Source of the DNA: Nostoc sp. NIES-4103
GTDB lineage: Bacteria; Cyanobacteriota; Cyanobacteriia; Cyanobacteriales; Nostocaceae
Assembly: GCF_002368335.1 (NCBI RefSeq)
Contig: NZ_AP018288.1
Span: 1,579,355-1,643,354 of the forward strand
Direction of reading: 5' to 3'
DNA length: 64,000 nucleotides
The notes beneath the pieces are model-generated. The model was not told the DNA's origin, ran no database searches, and worked only from the letters and a program-made list of their open reading frames with translations. Below are positions 59,573 to 64,000 of the stretch, in pieces. Position numbers and translations under genes: made by a program. How positions within the stretch are numbered: the stretch's first letter is position 1; each line of letters begins with the position of its first letter.

Positions 59573-61129
59573 ATGACAACTACACACCATCACAGTGCTG
59601 CTTTTGATTATATTGTGATTGGTGCCGGTTCAGCAGGCTGCGTTGTTGCCAACCGTCTTACAGAAGACCCTAATACTAAAGTATTGCTGCTCGAAGCGGG
59701 TAGTCCTGATACCAAGCCAGAACTTCAAGTTCCCTCATTGTGGCCTACTACACTCTTAGGCTCGGAAGTGGACTGGGCATACTTAACTGAAGGGGAACCT
59801 TACTTAAATAACCGCAAAATTTTATCTTCACGCGGTAAAGTCTTGGGCGGCAGCAGTTCGATTAATGGCATGATTTATATACGAGGCAATGAACGTGACT
59901 ACAATAGCTGGCAAGCATTAGGTAATATTGGTTGGAGTTATCAGGATGTCTTGGCTTACTTCAAGAAATCGGAAAACCAGCAGCGAGGAGCATCGTTATT
60001 TCACGGGGTTGATGGACCACTTAGCATCACAGATCCACTCTCTCCTGCAAAAGTGTCGCAACGCTTTGTGGAAGCCGCGATCGCACAGGGCTATGAGCAA
60101 AATCCCGACTTTAATGGCGTACAGCAGGAAGGTGCAGGACTTTACCAAGTGACCGTGAAAGATGGCAAGCGCCAAAGTACAGCAGTGGCATTTCTGCGTC
60201 CGATTAAAGATCGCCCCAACTTGACCATTCAAACAGGAGCATTGGTGACTCGTTTACTCTTTGAGGGAAAGCGTGCAGTAGGGGTAGTGTATGTTCAAAA
60301 CGGAACGGAGTATCAAATCAGGGTCAACTCCGAGGTGATTTTGAGTGCTGGTGCCTTCGATTCTCCTAAACTGCTCATGCTTTCTGGAATTGGACCAGCA
60401 GAACATCTGCGAGCTTCCGGCATTCCTGTAGTTGTTGATTTGCCGGGTGTCGGGCAGAATCTTCAAGATCACCCACTTGCTGTTATTGCCTACCAGTCTA
60501 TTCAGGACGTGCCCCTTGCGCCAAGTAGTAATGGGGGAGAGGCTGGGTTATTTGTGCATACCAACAATGATTTAGATGCAGCGCCTAATTTGCAATTTAC
60601 AATTGTTCCAATTTTATATGTCGATCCTGCCTATGCACGTGAAGGTCCGGGATTCACCTTTTCCTTTTACATCACCCGTCCTGAAAGTCGTGGTAGCGTA
60701 AGACTACGTTCCTCCTCCCCCTTCGACCCACCGTTAATTCAGGTCAACTATCTTCAGAAAGAATCTGATATGCAACTGATGGTTGAAGGACTTAAAATTT
60801 TGCGTCAAATTGTGTACTCCGATGCGTTTAATGAGTTCCGGGGCGAGGAAATTGCTCCAGGGAGTTCTGTGCATAGCGACAAAGCAATCGAAGATTATAT
60901 TCGGCAAACGTGCGGTACAGCGTGGCATCCTGTTGGGACGTGCAAAATGGGTATTGATCAAATGGCGGTTGTCGATCCTCAACTCAAGGTACGGGGGATT
61001 GAAGGGTTACGAGTTGTTGATGCATCGATTATGCCAACTATGATCACAGGAAACACAAATGCACCAGCAATTATGATTGGAGAAAAGGCTGCCGATTTGA
61101 TAAAAGTTGGAACAAAATTGCCTCAATGA
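59573..61129 (+). CDS. GMC family FAD-dependent oxidoreductase (choline dehydrogenase-like)
   Basis: 518 residues with AAGGAG upstream. FAD motif YIVIGAGSAGCVVANRL, LLLEAGSPD, GMC signature 1 RGKVLGGSSSINGMIYIRG, signature 2 GAFDSPKLLMLSGIGP, and the catalytic region CGTAWHPVGTCKMG with TNAPAIMIGEKAADLI. Oxidises an alcohol and reduces the flavin; related cyanobacterial enzymes act on choline, aryl alcohols or fatty acids. The final residues KLPQ and the stop codon coincide with a copied piece of the neighbouring hydrolase gene, so the natural C-terminus may be altered, but all signatures are intact. Confidence 0.95.
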   Translation: MTTTHHHSAAFDYIVIGAGSAGCVVANRLTEDPNTKVLLLEAGSPDTKPELQVPSLWPTTLLGSEVDWAYLTEGEPYLNNRKILSSRGKVLGGSSSINGMIYIRGNERDYNSWQALGNIGWSYQDVLAYFKKSENQQRGASLFHGVDGPLSITDPLSPAKVSQRFVEAAIAQGYEQNPDFNGVQQEGAGLYQVTVKDGKRQSTAVAFLRPIKDRPNLTIQTGALVTRLLFEGKRAVGVVYVQNGTEYQIRVNSEVILSAGAFDSPKLLMLSGIGPAEHLRASGIPVVVDLPGVGQNLQDHPLAVIAYQSIQDVPLAPSSNGGEAGLFVHTNNDLDAAPNLQFTIVPILYVDPAYAREGPGFTFSFYITRPESRGSVRLRSSSPFDPPLIQVNYLQKESDMQLMVEGLKILRQIVYSDAFNEFRGEEIAPGSSVHSDKAIEDYIRQTCGTAWHPVGTCKMGIDQMAVVDPQLKVRGIEGLRVVDASIMPTMITGNTNAPAIMIGEKAADLIKVGTKLPQ

Positions 61130-61420
61130 TGGTGAAAGCCTCAGAGATAGCCTTCCGCCGCATTATCAAGCGTTATTTGACTCCCTAGCTAGAGAATCGG
61201 ACGATCATACGATGGTGATGCCGTTTGAGATGTGGCGAGAAGCATTTCTCAACGATGCTGACCTCGAAATGGCTCAATCCAGTTACGCACAATTATCGCC
61301 CCAAGCGTATCAATCAATGATTGATACGCTGGACTTGAAGCAGTTTTACTCGCTATCGATTCCTAGAAGTTACCTCTACTGTACAGAAGACACTGCCCTC
61401 GCTCCGTTAAAGCATCCAGT
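61121..61420 (+). pseudogene. Duplicated fragment of the alpha/beta hydrolase gene
   Basis: From the 20 bases CCTCAATGATGGTGAAAGCC, identical to 59076-59095, the sequence parallels the middle of the 58774 hydrolase: MPFEMWREAFLNDADLEMA and LDLKQFYSLSIPRSYLYCTED. It diverges after about 61400. The nucleophile and His regions are absent. Confidence 0.88.
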
Positions 61421-61500
61421 AGAACACCTTAATTTCCGGTTTCACATCAGCCTCAATCATTCTGTTCACCGTTGTCTTCTACCAGGGATACCAAAAAACT

Positions 61501-61776
61501 ATGACTTGCGAACATCTCAACAATCTAACTGTGGAAAACCTGATTTCTAAAGCAGCCTATCCCGTATTTCGTTGTGAAGAGTGCATTAAAATAAATAGCC
61601 GCTGGGTACACCTGCGGATTTGCCAAACCTGTGGCAAAATGCTGTGCTGCGATTCTTCTAAGCATCAACACGCTCGTCGTCATTATGAAGCAACCAATCA
61701 TGCAGTAGTTAGTTCGGCTGAATTGGGGGAGCAGTGGTTATGGTGTTTTGCAGATGAACAGGGAAAAGACTATTGA
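61501..61776 (+). CDS. UBP-type zinc finger protein
   Basis: 91 residues. Zn-UBP signature: CEHLNN, CEECIKINSRWVHLRICQTCGKMLCCDSS, then HARRHYEATNHAV, giving the ordered Cys/His ligands. In eukaryotes this domain binds the ubiquitin C-terminus; bacterial stand-alone copies have no known partner. The WLWCFAD ending is also typical. ATG has no strong ribosome site. Confidence 0.9.
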   Translation: MTCEHLNNLTVENLISKAAYPVFRCEECIKINSRWVHLRICQTCGKMLCCDSSKHQHARRHYEATNHAVVSSAELGEQWLWCFADEQGKDY

Positions 61777-61846
61777 TAGCGATTCTGATTTCATCTAGAT
61801 TTCCTTCTCATTTCTTCAACATATTCTCCTCATGTGGGTGATTTTC

Positions 61847-62788
61847 ATGGCTGTTTCTAATCAAAGTACTTCCATTGACAGCGTTTGGCCCAGTTTGCCC
61901 TTAGCAGCTTGGCAGGATACCTATGCAACTCTCCATTTATGGACGCAAGTCATCGGTAAAATCCGGTTGGCACTGGCACCTAAACTTAATCACTGGTGGC
62001 AATCTACTCTTTATGTCACACCGCGTGGACTAACAACTGCTTCAATCCCTTGCGGAACTCGTAACTTTCAAATTAGCTTTGATTTTCTCGACCATCAACT
62101 ACAAATCGACACTAGCGACGGCATCGCTAAAAGAATTGCACTGGCTCCTCGCTCTGTGGCAGATTTTTACCAAATGGTTCTAACTACATTGAGCGACATC
62201 GGCATCGAAGTCCAAATCTGGACGATGCCGCAAGAAGTGTCAGAACCAATCCCGTTCGATCAGGACTATCAACACGCAGCTTATGATCCGGAATATGCAC
62301 AACGGTTCTGGCGAATTCTTGTGCAAGTTGATCGGGTCATGACCTTATTCCGTTCCCAGTTTATTGGTAAATCCAGCCCTGTACATTTTTTTTGGGGCAG
62401 CTTTGACTTGGCTGTGACTCGTTTCTCTGGTCGTCGTGCGCCAGAACACCCAGGAGGAGTTCCGAATATGGCAGATTGGGTCACACGAGAAGCTTATTCA
62501 CATGAAGTTAGTAGCTGCGGCTTTTGGCCTGGGGGTGGGTCAGTTGTGGAGCCTGTTTTTTACGCTTACGCTTACCCTGCGCCGGAAGGGTTTCGAGATT
62601 ACCCAATCCAACCCACAGAAGCTTTTTACAGATCAGAGATGCAAGAGTTTATCCTACCCTATGAAGCCGTGAGACAAGCTGACGATCCAGATGCAATGCT
62701 CCTTGCCTTTTTCCAAAGCATCTATGAAGCAGCAGCCAATTTAGGACATTGGGATCGAGTTGCGCTGGAGCGTTCCCCAACCGTGTAA
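61847..62788 (+). CDS. DUF5996 family protein
   Basis: 313 residues (start Met6 of the open frame, at 61847). WPSLPLAAWQDTYATLHLWTQ, LAPKLNHWWQSTLYVTPRGLT, then FWGSFDLAVTRFSGRRAPEHPGGV and SHEVSSCGFWPGGG are family blocks. DUF5996 proteins are about 300 residues with unknown function; conserved His, Arg and Glu residues suggest an enzyme. No signal peptide. Follows the zinc-finger gene by 70 bases on the same strand. Confidence 0.88.
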   Translation: MAVSNQSTSIDSVWPSLPLAAWQDTYATLHLWTQVIGKIRLALAPKLNHWWQSTLYVTPRGLTTASIPCGTRNFQISFDFLDHQLQIDTSDGIAKRIALAPRSVADFYQMVLTTLSDIGIEVQIWTMPQEVSEPIPFDQDYQHAAYDPEYAQRFWRILVQVDRVMTLFRSQFIGKSSPVHFFWGSFDLAVTRFSGRRAPEHPGGVPNMADWVTREAYSHEVSSCGFWPGGGSVVEPVFYAYAYPAPEGFRDYPIQPTEAFYRSEMQEFILPYEAVRQADDPDAMLLAFFQSIYEAAANLGHWDRVALERSPTV

Positions 62789-63028
62789 GGCTAACAAATT
62801 ACAAATTGCTGAAGCGGATGGACTAGCGACCTTGATACAAAGTTTGAGGCGATCTGCTGCCACTTAGAGATACTGAATGGATAGTGGATAACCGGACAAC
62901 CGATTTGCAAACAGCAGTTATACAACGCGGTAAGCAAACAAAGAGCTTTCGTAATCAAAACTGGGGTCAAGTCCGAAATCAGCAGCGCGGTGTAAATCAT
63001 TTGCAAAAGCTATCTCTTGCGAGGTATG

Positions 63029-63057
63029 TCATTTAGTGACAAAATGTCATTAAATGA
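63029..63057. promoter_or_regulatory. Palindromic operator at the TetR gene start
   Basis: Outer arms TCATTTA and TAAATGA and inner arms GTGACA and TGTCAT around AAA form a near-perfect 29-base palindrome overlapping the ATG at 63054. Fits autorepression by the TetR protein. Confidence 0.65.
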
Positions 63058-63764
63058 CAAATATGGCACGAAAGACGGCTATGGCGAGTGATGGTGACAG
63101 CAACGCGATGAGCAATCACAAATCAGGCGATCGCAAATCAGGGGGGATGAATGCACAACGGCAACAGCGGGTACGTCTGGAGATTTCGCGGGAGGCAGCG
63201 CGTTTGTTCTGGGAACACGGTGTTGCTGCCACGAGCGGCGAACAAATCGCAAGCGCGGTTGGAATCTCGGTGCGAACCCTCTGGCGGTACTTCCGCAACA
63301 AGGAAAGCTGTGCTGAGCCGGTCTTGGCGCAGGATGTCGAGGAGTGTGTGGCGGTGCTGCGCCGCTGGCCTCGGGAAGTCTCTCTTGAAGATCACCTCCT
63401 TGAATGGGCAACGAACCGAACCAAAGATGTCGAGCAGCAAGCCTACGACGAGGCTGTCATCAAGATGACCGTGCTGGCTGAAAAAGAGCCGGATCTTCGC
63501 GCCGCCTGGCTAATGACCCACGATCGAATTGAGCGAGAACTGGTCGAGATCATCGCGGATCGCCTGCGCCGCCCATCTGATGATATTGAGGTGCGGTTGC
63601 ACGCGGCTGTCACCACCGCAGTTTTGCGCGTCATTAGCGAAGATGTCAGCACCGCCCTCATGTCGGGAGCCGATCCTGCCTCCATCGGCAACCCCATCAG
63701 GCATATAGCCCAAGCTGTGCGCGTAGCCACTGGCGGAGCCGTCGGTGATCCCGTTGATCCCTAA
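63054..63764 (+). CDS. TetR family transcriptional regulator
   Basis: 236 residues. A polar N-terminal arm (about 1-35; alternative starts Met4, Met10, Met19, Met32) precedes the HTH: ISREAARLFWEHGVAATSGEQIASAVGISVRTLWRYFRNKESC. The ligand domain is helical with no clear family. Codons are distinctly GC-rich compared with neighbours, and the style is actinobacterial or proteobacterial, suggesting transfer. A large palindrome overlaps the start. Next downstream is a membrane protein it may control. Confidence 0.93.
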   Translation: MTNMARKTAMASDGDSNAMSNHKSGDRKSGGMNAQRQQRVRLEISREAARLFWEHGVAATSGEQIASAVGISVRTLWRYFRNKESCAEPVLAQDVEECVAVLRRWPREVSLEDHLLEWATNRTKDVEQQAYDEAVIKMTVLAEKEPDLRAAWLMTHDRIERELVEIIADRLRRPSDDIEVRLHAAVTTAVLRVISEDVSTALMSGADPASIGNPIRHIAQAVRVATGGAVGDPVDP

Positions 63765-63846
63765 AAACAATCGCAACGGCAACTACAGCCCAATTCGAGC
63801 AGCCCGATTCGAGCAATACATACACGCACGAGCAAAGGAGACGAAG

Positions 63847-64000
63847 ATGAGGATCAAAGCAATCACAGGACATCAGAAAATCGGAACGGAAGTGAAAGAC
63901 ACGACTTACGTGGAGGCTGCCGGGTGGGGGAAGTATCGGTGGTGGCGGTATGTTCTGGGGTTGATGATCATCCTCTTTGCATGGATGGTCGCCGCCAACG
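63847..64000 (+). CDS. Membrane protein start, possibly CPBP protease (cut by window end)
   Basis: 51 codons visible from ATG 63847, with AAGGAG six bases upstream. Polar first 25 residues, then YRWWRYVLGLMIILFAWMVA, a transmembrane segment of the type that opens CPBP-family intramembrane proteins. The rest is outside the window, so the family is only a guess. Likely co-transcribed with the TetR gene. Confidence 0.6.
   Translation, partial: MRIKAITGHQKIGTEVKDTTYVEAAGWGKYRWWRYVLGLMIILFAWMVAAN

Noticed and set aside
54440..61425. Shared TTAAAGCATCCA near 54437 and 61410
   Set aside because: Only about a dozen bases match, with different flanks; too short to claim a recombination site.
1..64000. 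tRNA, rRNA or riboswitch genes
   Set aside because: No acceptor-stem, T-loop or known aptamer signature was recognised by eye; a covariance-model scan would be decisive.

Overview
The window looks like chromosome of a filamentous, heterocyst-type cyanobacterium (Nostocales). The HIP1 octamer GCGATCGC recurs throughout. Intergenic regions carry heptanucleotide tandem repeats and small palindromic dispersed repeats typical of this group. The housekeeping proteins (sat, mtnP, nnr, mnmA, rsgA, cofG) read as cyanobacterial, and the transposase pair at 30-33 kb belongs to the cyanobacterial type V-K CAST lineage. No rRNA, tRNA or CRISPR array was found. All gene calls rest on reading the sequence and on remembered family motifs; no search was run.

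Layout. 0-14.5 kb holds core and envelope genes: a DUF72 protein, a run of three secreted proteins (one a tandem gamma-carbonic-anhydrase-like beta-helix), ATP sulfurylase, a Tat-exported pseudo-orthocaspase, a membrane TPR protein, MTA phosphorylase, a GFA-domain protein, bifunctional NAD(P)H-hydrate repair enzyme and a SPOR-like protein. 14.6-17.5 kb is mobile and toxin-antitoxin DNA: a TnpB element with a head-to-head ribbon-helix-helix (RHH) gene, a DUF433/DUF5615 pair cut short at the element edge, and a divergent pair of small genes. 17.5-29.4 kb holds a MITE, mnmA, a NarL-type two-component pair, a MarR regulator facing a small transporter across repeated operator-like sites, rsgA, a second TnpB plus RHH element, cofG and a Zur-box-controlled znuA.

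29.7-37.3 kb is accessory DNA. It has a left end with repeated TnsB-site-like motifs, an intact-looking TnsB, and a full-length TnsC-like protein whose Walker A and Walker B motifs are both lost. No TniQ, Cas12k or CRISPR is visible. Around it lie a frameshifted coiled-coil protein, a 5'-truncated rifampin phosphotransferase, a start-less ParB-like fragment and ssb, which suggests plasmid-derived DNA. 37.7-45.4 kb encodes a 2361-residue Ser/Thr-His multikinase and its response regulator.

45.4-64 kb is an oxidoreductase/hydrolase island with AraC and TetR regulators, short-chain dehydrogenases (SDRs), SnoaL-like proteins, an NmrA-like protein, a DsbA-like protein, an FMN reductase, cupins and a GMC oxidoreductase. 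Much of it is decaying: at least nine gene fragments, repeat insertions inside three SDR fragments, an apparent stop-loss fusion of an epoxide-hydrolase-like protein to a quinone oxidoreductase, a mosaic reading frame built from three families, and a GMC oxidoreductase whose stop codon lies in a duplicated hydrolase fragment.

The most unusual points are the catalytically degenerate TnsC beside a type V-K TnsB, the two TnpB loci each paired with a tiny divergent RHH gene, and the beta-helix protein whose two halves hold complementary subsets of the gamma-carbonic-anhydrase zinc ligands.
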